The notes under the pieces were generated by a model. The model had not been told where the DNA came from and made no database searches. It worked only from the letters and a program-made list of their open reading frames with translations. DNA of 64,000 bases from Falsiroseomonas sp046052145 (lineage in GTDB: Bacteria; Pseudomonadota; Alphaproteobacteria; Acetobacterales; Acetobacteraceae), in assembly GCA_046052145.1 (NCBI GenBank), contig JBJOMW010000013.1, forward strand, positions 54,425-118,424, given 5' to 3'. Positions 34,383 to 43,586 of the stretch are shown here, piece after piece. Within the stretch, counting starts at the first letter, position 1; each line of letters starts with the position of its first letter. The position numbers and the translations under genes are program-made.

Positions 34383-35995
34383 CAGGCCGTTCCTTCCATC
34401 TCGGCACGCAGCGCGGAGGCTAGCAACTTCCCCGCGGCACTTCGCGGCAGGCTGTCCCGTATCTCGAGCGCGGCGGGCAATTCATGCTTGCCAAGGCGCT
34501 CTGCCAGGAAGGCGCGCAGCTCGTCCAGTGTGAAGCCCCGTGCGCCGGGCTTCAGCGCGACAAAAGCCTTCGCCGCCTGGCCGCGATAGGCGTCCGGGAT
34601 GCCGATGACGATGCATTCGGCGACATCCGGGTGTTCATAGATCGCCTGCTCGATCTGCGCGGGATAGACGTTGAACCCACCCGAGATGATCATGTTCTTG
34701 CGGCGGTCCACCAAGGTGAAAAAGCCACCCGCATCCATCCAGCCCATATCGCCGGTCAGGAACCAGCCATCGGCAAAGGCCACCGCGTTCTCCGCCTCGC
34801 GGTTCCAGTAGCCGGAGAAGACGTTCGGGCCGCGGATCGCGATCTCGCCCACCTCACGGATCGGGCGTTCGCGCGTCGGCACATCGGGGTCCACGATCCG
34901 CATTTCGATCCGTGGCAGCGGCAGGCCGATCAGCCCGGCGCGGCGTGGCGCATCGGGGGGGATGCCGGTGCCGGCGGGGCAGGTTTCGGTCATGCCCCAG
35001 CCGCCGCCGATGCGCCGGCCGATCAGCGCTTCCAACTGGCGCAGCGTCTCGAAGGGCATGGGCGCGCCGCCCGATCGCACGACGCGCAGGCTGGCGAAGC
35101 GCTCCGGCCGCGCTTCCGGGCTGTTCAGCATGCCGATCCACATGGTCGGCACGCCGGAGAAGGTGTTGATGCGCAGCGTCTCGATATCGGCGATGGCCTG
35201 GGCGGCATCGAAGCGCGGGCGCAGATGCAGCAGTGCGCCTTCCGCCATCTGGCGCAGCAGCACAGCGGTGAGTGCGAAGATGTGGAACAAGGGCAGCAGC
35301 ACCAGCACCCGCCCCTCGCCCTCCGGCAGGGAGGTGGAATCCCGAAACGCCTTGTAGATCGCCACCGCTGCGGTGAGGTTGCCATGCGTCAGCATCGCGC
35401 CCTTCGGCGTGCCGGTGGTACCGCCAGTGTATTGCAGCAGCGCGAGATCGGCCGGCGTCAGGCTCGGCCAGGCAACAGGCGGATCGGCTTCAGCTAGGTG
35501 CGGGATCGTGCTGGGCGCATCCTCCCCGCCCCAGCGCGCCTCCGGCGCGAGCAACGCGCGCGGCACGGCGCCTTCGGCCAGCATCCCTTCGGCCTGCGCC
35601 ACCAGCGATGCAAAGCCCGTCGTGATCAGCAGCGTCGCGCCCGCATCGCGCGCCTTCTGCGCCAGCTCGCGCTTCGCATCCAGCGCCGAGAGATGCACCA
35701 CCCGCGCCCCGGTGCGCAGCGCGGCGAAGAAGCAGATGGGATGCCAGGGCGTGTTCGGCAGCAGCAGTGCGATGCAATCGCCGCGCCCGACCCCGCCCGC
35801 CATCAGCCCCGCCGCGATGCGGTCCGCCAGCGCCTGGAACTGGCGATAGGACAGAACATGGCCGCGATATTCCAGCGCCGGCGCATCGCCGAAGCGCACG
35901 GCGCAGTCATCCAGGAAGCCCGGCAGCGTGCCTTCCGCGATGGGCACGTCCCAGCGCGATTGCGGCGGGTAGCTGGCTTCCCAAGGGTAGGGCAT
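34382..35995 (-). CDS. Long-chain fatty acid/aromatic acid CoA ligase (AMP-binding)
   Basis: A 537-residue adenylate-forming enzyme that activates a carboxylic acid with ATP and CoA. The P-loop-like motif LLQYTGGTTGTPKGAML, the A5-type motif GGGWGMTETCPAGTG, the hinge region GYWNREAENAVAFADGWFLT followed by LVDRRKNMIISGGFNVYP, and the C-terminal Lys in LPRSAAGKLLASAL are all visible. It is the second gene of the operon and overlaps its neighbours by one base at each end, so all four genes are probably translated together. It feeds the beta-oxidation steps encoded around it. Confidence 0.93.
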   Translation of the reverse strand: MPYPWEASYPPQSRWDVPIAEGTLPGFLDDCAVRFGDAPALEYRGHVLSYRQFQALADRIAAGLMAGGVGRGDCIALLLPNTPWHPICFFAALRTGARVVHLSALDAKRELAQKARDAGATLLITTGFASLVAQAEGMLAEGAVPRALLAPEARWGGEDAPSTIPHLAEADPPVAWPSLTPADLALLQYTGGTTGTPKGAMLTHGNLTAAVAIYKAFRDSTSLPEGEGRVLVLLPLFHIFALTAVLLRQMAEGALLHLRPRFDAAQAIADIETLRINTFSGVPTMWIGMLNSPEARPERFASLRVVRSGGAPMPFETLRQLEALIGRRIGGGWGMTETCPAGTGIPPDAPRRAGLIGLPLPRIEMRIVDPDVPTRERPIREVGEIAIRGPNVFSGYWNREAENAVAFADGWFLTGDMGWMDAGGFFTLVDRRKNMIISGGFNVYPAQIEQAIYEHPDVAECIVIGIPDAYRGQAAKAFVALKPGARGFTLDELRAFLAERLGKHELPAALEIRDSLPRSAAGKLLASALRAEMEGTA

Positions 35996-38070
35996 CAGCC
36001 AGGCTTCACGCTGGCGAAGCCCTTGCCTTCTGCCGCCAGGCGCACCAGCAGCGGCGCGGGTTGCAGGCTCTCATCGCCGCTCGCCTGCGCGAAGCCGGCA
36101 AGACGCGCTGCAATTTCCGCGAGGCCGCGCGCATCGGCCCAATGCATCGGGCCGCCCGTCCAGGCCGGCCAATTGTAGCCATGCAGCCAGACGACATCGA
36201 TGTCGCCCGGTCGCGCGGCGATACCTTCCGCCAGGATGCGTGCGCCTTCGTTCACCATGGGCAGGAGCAGGCGGTCGAGGATCTCATCCTGTGCGATCGC
36301 ACGCCGCGTCACGCCTTCGCGGGCTGCGACCTGCTCGATAAGGGACGTCACCTCGGGGTCGTTCAGACCGGTTCTTGAACCTTCGGGGTAACGGAAGAAA
36401 CCTTTGGCGGTCTTCTGGCCGAGGCGCCCGGCCTCCACCAACGCATCCGCGACAGGCGCCTTCTTCCCGGTCGCCTGGCGGATGCGCCATCCGATGTCGA
36501 GGCCGGCGAGGTCGCTCATCGCACACGGCCCCATGCGGAAGCCGAAATCGGTCAGCGCCTTGTCCACCTGCTCGGGCAGCGCGCCTTCCAGCAGCAGGCG
36601 TTCCACCTGCGCGGTACGCCGCGCCAGCATGCGGTTGCCGACGAAGCCGAAGCAGACGCCGACCACGACCGGCACCTTGCCCAGACGACGCCCCAGCTCG
36701 GCCGCGGTCGCCAGCGCATCCGGCGCGGTGTGCCGCGCGCGCACCACCTCCAGGAGCTTCATCACATTGGCAGGCGAGAAGAAATGCATCCCCAGCACAT
36801 CGCCCGGGCGCGTCGTCGCCGCCGCCATCTCGTCAATGTCGAGATAGGAGGTGTTGGAGGCGATCACGGCGCCCGGTTTCGCCACGCGATCAAGCGTGGC
36901 GAAGACCTGCTTCTTCAGCCCCATCTCCTCGAACACTGCCTCGACGATCACATCGGCCTCGCCGGCGGCTTCGAGGCCGACCGCACCCTCTACCAGCGCC
37001 ATGCGGCGGGCGAGCGCCTCTGCGCTCAGGCTGCCGCGCTTCACGCTGGCCTCATAGGTGCCGCGGATGCGCGCGAGGCCCCGCTGCAGCGCTGCCTCAT
37101 CCGTCTCGATCACGCGGACGGGGATGCCGGCATTGGCGAAGCACATGGCGATGCCCGCCCCCATCGTGCCGGCGCCAAGCACCGCCGCGCGTTCCACGGT
37201 GCGCGGCGTCGTGCCTGCCGGGATGCCCGCGATCTTCGCCGCCTCGCGTTCGGCAAAGAAAGCATGGCGCAACGCCTTGCTGCGCGGATCGGCGACGAGG
37301 TCGCGGAAGGCCTGGCGTTCCAGCGCCAGAGCCTCGGCGACCGGCATCTCATAGCAGGCGCGGACGCAGGCGATCATCGCGGCGATTTGCGGCTCCGTCG
37401 CGGCGCGCTTCGCCAGCGCCGTGGCCTCCGCCTCGAAGCCAGCACGATCGCCAAGCCCGGCATCGCGCGCCGAGACGGCCAGCGGCAGCGGGCTGGCGGC
37501 CAGCCGCGCGGCCAGCACCTTGGCCGCGGCGAGCAGGTCGCCCTCAGCCAGTTCATCCGCGAGCCCTGCGACCAGCGCCGCCTTCGCATCCAGCGGATCG
37601 CCCGCGGCCATCAGGCGCAGCGCGGCGGCCGCCCCCATCAGGCGCGGCGCGCGCTGCGTGCCACCCGCCCCGGGCAGCAGGCCGAGCTTCACCTCCGGCA
37701 GGCCGAGCTTCGCCGCGCCGCCAAGCACCCGCGCGGTGCAGGCCATGGCGAGCTCAAGCCCGCCGCCGAGCGCCGTGGCATGGATCGCCGCCACCACGGG
37801 CTTCGGGCAGGCATCGAACGCGGCGATGACCTCGGGCAGCGTGGGCGAGACGGGCGGCTTGCCGAATTCAGAAATGTCGGCGCCGGCGACCCAGGCGCGC
37901 CCCTCGGCGGCCAGCACCAGGGCGCGGATGGCCGGGTCCTCCGCCACACGTTGGAGCGCGGCGGACAGCTCGGCGCGGAGCGCGGCTGAAAGCGCATTCA
38001 CGGGGGGCGCGGCGATGGTCGCGACCGCGACACCCTCCGCCGCAACTTCGAACCGCACAGGTCCGTTCAT
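35995..38070 (-). CDS. Bifunctional enoyl-CoA hydratase / 3-hydroxyacyl-CoA dehydrogenase (FadJ/FadB-like)
   Basis: A 691-residue fused beta-oxidation enzyme. Residues 1-190 form a crotonase domain with the two catalytic Glu in ALGGGLELAMAC and GLPEVKLGLLPGAGGT. From about residue 300 the NAD-binding domain has AAVLGAGTMGAGIAMCFANA, with HFFSPANVMKLLEVV (catalytic His) and two C-terminal 3HCDH domains (NRMLARRTAQVERLL, IDVVWLHGYNWPAWTGGPM). ATG 38070 is preceded by GGGGAGGGG; an upstream in-frame TTG is less likely. It is first in the operon ligase-dehydrogenase-dehydrogenase. No thiolase gene is in the window. Confidence 0.93.
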   Translation of the reverse strand: MNGPVRFEVAAEGVAVATIAAPPVNALSAALRAELSAALQRVAEDPAIRALVLAAEGRAWVAGADISEFGKPPVSPTLPEVIAAFDACPKPVVAAIHATALGGGLELAMACTARVLGGAAKLGLPEVKLGLLPGAGGTQRAPRLMGAAAALRLMAAGDPLDAKAALVAGLADELAEGDLLAAAKVLAARLAASPLPLAVSARDAGLGDRAGFEAEATALAKRAATEPQIAAMIACVRACYEMPVAEALALERQAFRDLVADPRSKALRHAFFAEREAAKIAGIPAGTTPRTVERAAVLGAGTMGAGIAMCFANAGIPVRVIETDEAALQRGLARIRGTYEASVKRGSLSAEALARRMALVEGAVGLEAAGEADVIVEAVFEEMGLKKQVFATLDRVAKPGAVIASNTSYLDIDEMAAATTRPGDVLGMHFFSPANVMKLLEVVRARHTAPDALATAAELGRRLGKVPVVVGVCFGFVGNRMLARRTAQVERLLLEGALPEQVDKALTDFGFRMGPCAMSDLAGLDIGWRIRQATGKKAPVADALVEAGRLGQKTAKGFFRYPEGSRTGLNDPEVTSLIEQVAAREGVTRRAIAQDEILDRLLLPMVNEGARILAEGIAARPGDIDVVWLHGYNWPAWTGGPMHWADARGLAEIAARLAGFAQASGDESLQPAPLLVRLAAEGKGFASVKPG

Positions 38071-38171
38071 GGCGCCCCTCCCCGTCTTGCCCAAGGTGAA
38101 TCGCGCGCCGGGGGGCGGTGGTCAAGGCGGAACGCATGGACGCCGGGCGGGCGGGGCGGCATCCTGCGGCC

Positions 38172-39113
38172 ATGTCCCTGCCCCCCCTTCTCCAGCGCCT
38201 TGCGCTGCCGGTGATCGGCGCCCCGCTCTTCATCATCTCCAACCCCGATCTCGTGATCGCCCAATGCCGGGCGGGGATCGTCGGTGCCTTCCCCGCGCTG
38301 AATGCGCGCCCGAAGGAGGAGCTGGATGCCTGGCTCACGCGCATCCGCGCCGCGCTCGGGCCGGATGACGCGCCCTTTGCCGTGAACCAGATCGTGCACG
38401 CCAGCAATGACCGGCTGGAGCACGACATCGAGGTCTGCGCGAAGCATCGCGTGCCGATGATCATCACCTCGCTGCGCGCGCCGGGCGATGTGGTGAAGCG
38501 GGTGCATGATTGGGGCGGCATCGTCTTCCACGACATCACCAGCCTGCGGCACGCGGAAAAGGCGCTGGAAGCGGGCGTGGATGGGTTGGTGCTGGTCGCA
38601 GCCGGCGCAGGCGGGCATGCCGGCACGCTCAGCCCCTTCGCGCTGGTGGCCGAGATACGGCGCATCTGGAACGGGCCGATCGCGCTGTCGGGCGCGATCA
38701 CCGAAGGGCGCCAAGTACTGGCAGCGCAGGCGATGGGTGCCGACCTTGCCTATATGGGCACGCGCTTCATCGCGACCGCCGAGGCCAGTGCCGCCGAGCG
38801 CTACAAGGCGATGATCGTCGAAAGCGCTGCCGCGGACATCGTCTACACGCCCTTCTTCACCGGCGTGCCGGGCAACTACCTCAAGCCCTCCATCGCAGCC
38901 CAAGGGCTCGACCCGGATGCGCTGCCGGCCGCGGATAAGAGCCGGATGAAGTATGGCTCGGAGCACGTGCGGCCCTGGAAGGACATCTGGGGCGCGGGCC
39001 AGGGGGTGGGGTCCATCGCCGATGCGCCGCCGGCCGCCGAAGTGATCGCGCGCCTCAAGGCCGAATACGCCGCCGCCCGGGCCCGGCTCTGCGCGGGCCA
39101 GGAACAGCGTTGA
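38172..39113 (+). CDS. Nitronate monooxygenase (2-nitropropane dioxygenase family)
   Basis: A 313-residue FMN-dependent TIM-barrel enzyme that oxidises alkyl nitronates such as propionate-3-nitronate. The start LALPVIGAPLFIISNPDLV, the flavin phosphate region VLVAAGAGGHAGTLSPFALV with the His typical of the family, and GADLAYMGTRFIATAEASA are visible. It begins 101 bases from the divergent beta-oxidation operon. Such enzymes are common in acyl-CoA gene surroundings and are often misnamed enoyl reductases; function in the sense of substrate is not provable here. No clear ribosome binding site. Confidence 0.88.
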   Translation: MSLPPLLQRLALPVIGAPLFIISNPDLVIAQCRAGIVGAFPALNARPKEELDAWLTRIRAALGPDDAPFAVNQIVHASNDRLEHDIEVCAKHRVPMIITSLRAPGDVVKRVHDWGGIVFHDITSLRHAEKALEAGVDGLVLVAAGAGGHAGTLSPFALVAEIRRIWNGPIALSGAITEGRQVLAAQAMGADLAYMGTRFIATAEASAAERYKAMIVESAAADIVYTPFFTGVPGNYLKPSIAAQGLDPDALPAADKSRMKYGSEHVRPWKDIWGAGQGVGSIADAPPAAEVIARLKAEYAAARARLCAGQEQR

Positions 39114-39176
39114 CCGCCGCCGCGGCGCACGCCTAGCCTTCCCCGCCGGGACGCAAGATCCCTACGAGGAAGCGCT

Positions 39177-40769
39177 ATGCATCGCCGTACATTGTTCGCC
39201 GGGGCCGCGGGTCTCGCCGCCGGTTCCGTCCTGCCCGCTCCGCTGCTGGCCCAAGGGACGCGCGCCACCACGCTGCGCTTCGTGCCGCAGGCCAACCTGA
39301 CAGCGCTGGATCCGATCTGGACCAGCGCCATCGTGACGCAGATGCACGGCTACCATGTCTTCGACACGCTCTACGGCATGGACGGGCAGCTGCGTCCGCG
39401 GCCGCAGATGGCCGAAGGGCATGAGGTCTCGGCCGATGGCCGCGTCTGGCGGATCAGGCTGCGCGAGGGGCTGCGCTTCCATGACGGAGAGCCGGTGCGC
39501 GCAGCGGATTGCGCGGCCTCCCTCGCGCGTTGGGCGCGGCGCGATCCCTTCGGCCAGATCCTGGCCGAGCGCGTGGATGAATGGCGCGCGGTGGATGACC
39601 GGACGCTGGAGATCCGCCTCAAGCGGCCCTTCCCGCTGCTGCTGGATGCGCTGGCCAAGCCCGATGCCAACGTCCCCTTCATCATGCCCGAACGCCTGGC
39701 GCGGACGGATGCCAATGCGCAGATCAGCGAGATGGTGGGCAGCGGCCCCTATCGCTTCAACCGCGGCGAATTCGTCTCCGGCTCGCGCGTCGTGTACGAG
39801 AAGTTCGACGGCTACCGCCCGCGCAACGAGCCCACGGATGGCGCGGCGGGCGGCAAGGTGGCGCATTACCCGCGCATCGAGTGGCACATCCTGCCCGACC
39901 CCGCGACGGCCGCGGCCGCGCTGCAGGCGGGCGAGGTGGATTGGCTCGACCAGCCGCTGCCCGACCTCATCCCGACTCTCCAGCGCAACCGCAATATCCA
40001 GGTGGATGTGCTGAACCCCTGGGGCATCATGTCGGTGATGCGGCTCAATCACCTGCAGGCGCCCTTCAACGACCGCGCGGTGCGCCAGGCTGTGGCGCTG
40101 TCGGTGGACCAGGCGGACTACATGCGCTCCACGCTCGGCAACGACCAGAGCGTCTGGCGCGAATGCCGCAGCCTCTTTCCCTGCGGCACGCCGCTCGGCA
40201 CCGAGGATCTCTCCCCGCTCAATGCGGCGCCGCGCAATCTGGACCGCGCGCGCGCCGCGCTGCAGGCCAGCGGCTATCGCGGCGAGAAGGTGGTGATCAT
40301 CAACCCGACCGACTTCCCGCTGATCGGCCCGCATGGGCAGCTGACGGCGGACCGCCTGCGGCGCATCGGCTTCAACGTCGAGCTCGCCGACACCGATTGG
40401 GGCACGGTGGTGCAGCGCCGCGCGCGGACACAGCCGGTGGATCAGGGCGGGTGGAGCATCTTCCACACCTATGGCTCCTCGCTGGCCTATCTGAACCCGG
40501 CCGTGTCCTCCCTCGTGAAGGGGCCGGGGGCGAGTGGGTGGTTCGGCTGGTACGACAGCCCGCGCGCGCAGGAGCTGGTGAATGCCTGGCTCGACGCGCC
40601 GGATGCCGAACGGCAGCTGTCGCTGGCGAATGAGCTGAACCGGCTGGCACAGGACGATGTGGCGACGGTGCCGCTCGGCCAGTTCACGATGCGCACGGCC
40701 TGGCGCCGCAACATCACGGGGCACCAGAAGGGCAGCATGCCGTATCCGTGGGGCGTGCGGCCGGCGTAA
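39177..40769 (+). CDS. ABC transporter substrate-binding protein, family 5 (peptide/nickel type)
   Basis: A 530-residue periplasmic binding protein of the DppA/OppA type. The N-terminus HRRTLFAGAAGLAAGSVLPA has a twin-arginine-like start and ends near LLAQG, so Tat export is possible. The family signature is seen in RFVPQANLTALDPIWTSAIV, the block EVSADGRVWRIRLREGLRFH and GSGPYRFNRGEFVSG. GAGGAAG lies just before the ATG. No permease or ATPase genes adjoin, so it is either an orphan binding protein or works with a transporter encoded elsewhere. It converges with the ring-opening amidohydrolase across a repeat-filled gap. Confidence 0.92.
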   Translation: MHRRTLFAGAAGLAAGSVLPAPLLAQGTRATTLRFVPQANLTALDPIWTSAIVTQMHGYHVFDTLYGMDGQLRPRPQMAEGHEVSADGRVWRIRLREGLRFHDGEPVRAADCAASLARWARRDPFGQILAERVDEWRAVDDRTLEIRLKRPFPLLLDALAKPDANVPFIMPERLARTDANAQISEMVGSGPYRFNRGEFVSGSRVVYEKFDGYRPRNEPTDGAAGGKVAHYPRIEWHILPDPATAAAALQAGEVDWLDQPLPDLIPTLQRNRNIQVDVLNPWGIMSVMRLNHLQAPFNDRAVRQAVALSVDQADYMRSTLGNDQSVWRECRSLFPCGTPLGTEDLSPLNAAPRNLDRARAALQASGYRGEKVVIINPTDFPLIGPHGQLTADRLRRIGFNVELADTDWGTVVQRRARTQPVDQGGWSIFHTYGSSLAYLNPAVSSLVKGPGASGWFGWYDSPRAQELVNAWLDAPDAERQLSLANELNRLAQDDVATVPLGQFTMRTAWRRNITGHQKGSMPYPWGVRPA

Positions 40770-40780
40770 GGCGCGGCTTC

Positions 40781-40970
40781 CCGGGAGGGGCGTTGCCCCT
40801 CCCGGACCCACCCCACCAAGGGGGAGCGGCACCTTGGAACCCATGGGTTTTCAACGCCGAAGGCGGAGGGGGCACTTCGGCCCCCTCCGCCTTCGGCGTT
40901 TAACTGACGGGGGTCCAGGGGCATCATGCCCCTGGCGGGTGGGGTCCGGGGAGGGCAGCGCCCTCCCCGG
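40781..40970. repeat. Cluster of four hairpins, second repeat family, in a convergent gap
   Basis: The 210-base gap is almost wholly inverted repeats. Hairpin 1 at 40781-40805 has an 11-base stem (CCGGGAGGGGC). Hairpin 2 at 40853-40900 has a perfect 21-base stem with a 6-base loop (40874-40879). Hairpin 3 at 40915-40935 has an 8-base stem (CCAGGGGC). Hairpin 4 at 40946-40970 has an 11-base stem (CCGGGGAGGGC). Hairpins 1 and 4 are flanked by ACCCACCCCACC and GGCGGGTGGGGTCC, so the outer parts are also mutually inverted. It probably ends transcription from both sides. Confidence 0.75.
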
Positions 40971-40979
40971 GGCGCGCCC

Positions 40980-42089
40980 TCACCCCCGCCGCGCGATCAC
41001 CGCCACCGGCCCGCCGCCATCCGGGCCCTGGTGTTCGGCGCCGCCGCTCACGAACAGGTCGGTGCGTCCCGTCGCCGCGGCGATCACGCCGCCGACCAGC
41101 GCGCGCGCATGGCGCGTGGCGTTGATGTCGCTGTCGTCCCACATGATGTGCCGCCGGCCGCGGATCGTGCCAGTGGAGCTCGGCTCGGCCTTCGCCAGCA
41201 GGGCGACGAGCCGCGTCGCCTCCGCCATGGCCAGCTGACCGCCGCCAGTGTCGAGCCCCGCGGCGCGGAGCGCGGCATGGACCGCGGGCAGAGCGATCGC
41301 ATCGGCCATCACGTCATGCGAGATGATGAGATCGCCCGCCCAGGCCGCGCTATTGCCCATCACCACCACCTCGTTCCGCAGCAGCTCGACGCCGGCCGAG
41401 CAGCTGGCGCGGCCCGAGAACAGCGACCAGTCGGCGCCGATCGCTGCATCCGATACCGCGCCCGCGTCCACTTCGCCGAGCGCGAGCGCAACGCCGAGCG
41501 CAGAGGCCCCGCGTGAGAGGCCCATCGAATGATAGGTGTCCTCGGTCGCCACCGTGGCACCGCGCGCCTTTGCGGCGGCGATGCGGTCGCTGGTCAGAAG
41601 CGGGCACTTCACCTGGACGTAGTGCACATCCTCGATGCGCGTGATGCCAGCCTGGTCCATAGCCTGGCGAACGGCCGCCGCTGTCGCCTGTAGCTGCGGC
41701 ACGCGCCCCAATTCCTCGGGCGCGAAGTCCCGGGTGAAGGCTGTGCCGAGCGCGAGCGCGGGCGGGCCCGCGGGCGCCACCTCCTCGCGCACGGCGAAGA
41801 CCAGGAAATGCGGCGACAGCCCGCCTTCCGTGCCGCCCGACATCACCATCGCGACACGCTCCGCCACCTGCGCTGCCGTGCTGCCGAGCCGCGCGGCCAG
41901 CATGTGGCAGAGCGCCTCCACGGCATAGGCGCGCGTGAAGTCGTTGACGCAGCCATTGCCCTCGGTCTTGCCGAGGATCGCGACGACCTCCTCCGGTCGC
42001 AGCGCGCCCGTGTCGAACAGCGCGGCGACGGCCGCCGCATCGCCCGGATGGCGCGCGGCGACGCGATGGACCAGGGCGCGGCGGGGCAT
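40980..42089 (-). CDS. Cyanuric acid hydrolase / barbiturase family ring-opening amidohydrolase
   Basis: A 369-residue member of the small AtzD/TrzD-barbiturase family, which hydrolyse cyanuric acid or barbiturate. The threefold-repeated Ser-Lys dyads are recognisable: K41 (ILGKTEGNG) with S84 (MVMSGGTEGG), K161 (YVQVKCPLL) with S231 (ASCSAGVELL), and K300 (LLAKAEPSST) with S348 (DLFVSGGAEHQGP). GAGGAGAAC before the ATG is a strong ribosome binding site. Which ring is the substrate cannot be decided by eye. It stands alone between the repeat cluster and gatB, with no atrazine-pathway partner genes nearby. Confidence 0.9.
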   Translation of the reverse strand: MPRRALVHRVAARHPGDAAAVAALFDTGALRPEEVVAILGKTEGNGCVNDFTRAYAVEALCHMLAARLGSTAAQVAERVAMVMSGGTEGGLSPHFLVFAVREEVAPAGPPALALGTAFTRDFAPEELGRVPQLQATAAAVRQAMDQAGITRIEDVHYVQVKCPLLTSDRIAAAKARGATVATEDTYHSMGLSRGASALGVALALGEVDAGAVSDAAIGADWSLFSGRASCSAGVELLRNEVVVMGNSAAWAGDLIISHDVMADAIALPAVHAALRAAGLDTGGGQLAMAEATRLVALLAKAEPSSTGTIRGRRHIMWDDSDINATRHARALVGGVIAAATGRTDLFVSGGAEHQGPDGGGPVAVIARRG

Positions 42090-42137
42090 AGTGTTCTCCT
42101 CGGCTGTGGTCGTCGGCAGTGCGCCTTGGCGCGCGGC

Positions 42138-43586
42138 TCAGCCGAGCAGCTTCTTCACCACCTCATTCACCAGGGCCGGGTTCCCCTTGCCCTGCATCGC
42201 CTTCATCGTCTGTCCGACGAAGAAGCCGAACAGCTTGTCCTTGCCGGAGCGGTATTCGGCGACCTTGTCGGCGTTGTTCGCCAGCACATCGGCCACCGCG
42301 GCCTCGATCGCGCCGGTGTCGGTCACCTGCTTCAGGCCGCGCTCCTCGACGATCACGCCCGGCGCCTTGCCAGTTTCGATCATCGCCTCGAAGACCTGCT
42401 TGGCGAGGCTGCCGGAGACCGTCTTGTCCGCGATCAGGTCGAGCAGCGCGCCGAGATTCTCGGCCGTCACCGGCGGGTCGGTGATGTCGCGCTTCAGGCG
42501 GTTGAGCGCGGCGAAGAAATCGCCGGTCACCCAATTGGCGGCGAACTTCGCGTCACGGCCCTTGGCGACGATCTCGAAGAAGGCGGCGGTCTCCTTCTCG
42601 AGCGTCAGGACGTGGGCATCATAGGGCGTCAGGCCCATCGCGACATAGCGCGCGCGCCGCACATCGGGCAGTTCGGGGAGCGACGCCTTCAGCGCATCCA
42701 CCCAAGCCTGCTCCAGCACCAGCGGCGGCAAATCGGGCTCGGGGAAGTAGCGGTAGTCATGCGCGTCTTCCTTGCTGCGCATGGAACGCGTGACGCCGCG
42801 AGCCGTGTCGAACAGGCGGGTTTCCTGGTCCACCGTGCCGCCCGACTCCCAGACCTCGATCTGGCGCCGCGCCTCGGCCTCGACCGCCTGCATGACGAAC
42901 TTCACGGAGTTGACGTTCTTCACTTCGCAGCGCGTGCGATAGCCCTCGCCCGCCTTGCGGACGGAGACGTTGACGTCGGCGCGCATGGAGCCTTCGTCCA
43001 TGTTGCCGTCGCAGGTGCCGAGGTAGCGCAGGATCTGGCGCAGCTTCGTCAGATACGCGCCGGCATCCTCGGGCGAGCGCATGTCGGGTTCCGACACGAT
43101 CTCCATCAGCGCGACGCCGGAGCGATTGAGGTCAATGAAGCTCTTCGTCGCGTGCTGGTCGTGCAGCGACTTGCCGGCATCCTGCTCGAGGTGCAGGCGG
43201 GTGATGCCGATGGTCTTGGTGGTGCCGTCCGCGAGCGTGATCTCGACCGCGCCCTCACCGACGATCGGGTCGGCGAACTGGCTGATCTGATAGCCCTGCG
43301 GCAGATCGGCATAGAAGTAGTTCTTCCGGTCGAAGCGCGACCAGAGGTTGATCTTGGCGTTGAGGCCAAGCCCGGTGCGGACCGCCTGCGCCACGCATTC
43401 GCGGTTGATCACCGGCAGCATGCCGGGGAAGCCGGCATCGATGAACGACACCTGGCTGTTCGGCTCCGCGCCGAAAGCGGTGGCGGCGCCGCTGAACAGC
43501 TTTGAATGCGACGTGACCTGGGCGTGGACTTCGAGCCCGATCACCAGCTCCCAGGGGCCGGTGGTGCCTTCGATGGTGTAGCTCAT
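42138..43586 (-). CDS. gatB: Asp-tRNA(Asn)/Glu-tRNA(Gln) amidotransferase subunit B
   Basis: Phosphorylates the carboxylate of mischarged Glu-tRNA(Gln) or Asp-tRNA(Asn) and amidates it with ammonia from GatA. At 482 residues it has the start WELVIGLEVHAQVTSHSKLF, the catalytic cradle block FDRKNYFYADLPQGYQISQ, and a C-terminal YqeY-like tail ending NPALVNEVVKKLL. Its ATG overlaps the gatA stop by 4 bases. Upstream in-frame residues are read-through in gatA. Presence of GatCAB implies that at least one of GlnRS or AsnRS is missing in this organism; that is inference from the pathway. Confidence 0.97.
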   Translation of the reverse strand: MSYTIEGTTGPWELVIGLEVHAQVTSHSKLFSGAATAFGAEPNSQVSFIDAGFPGMLPVINRECVAQAVRTGLGLNAKINLWSRFDRKNYFYADLPQGYQISQFADPIVGEGAVEITLADGTTKTIGITRLHLEQDAGKSLHDQHATKSFIDLNRSGVALMEIVSEPDMRSPEDAGAYLTKLRQILRYLGTCDGNMDEGSMRADVNVSVRKAGEGYRTRCEVKNVNSVKFVMQAVEAEARRQIEVWESGGTVDQETRLFDTARGVTRSMRSKEDAHDYRYFPEPDLPPLVLEQAWVDALKASLPELPDVRRARYVAMGLTPYDAHVLTLEKETAAFFEIVAKGRDAKFAANWVTGDFFAALNRLKRDITDPPVTAENLGALLDLIADKTVSGSLAKQVFEAMIETGKAPGVIVEERGLKQVTDTGAIEAAVADVLANNADKVAEYRSGKDKLFGFFVGQTMKAMQGKGNPALVNEVVKKLLG

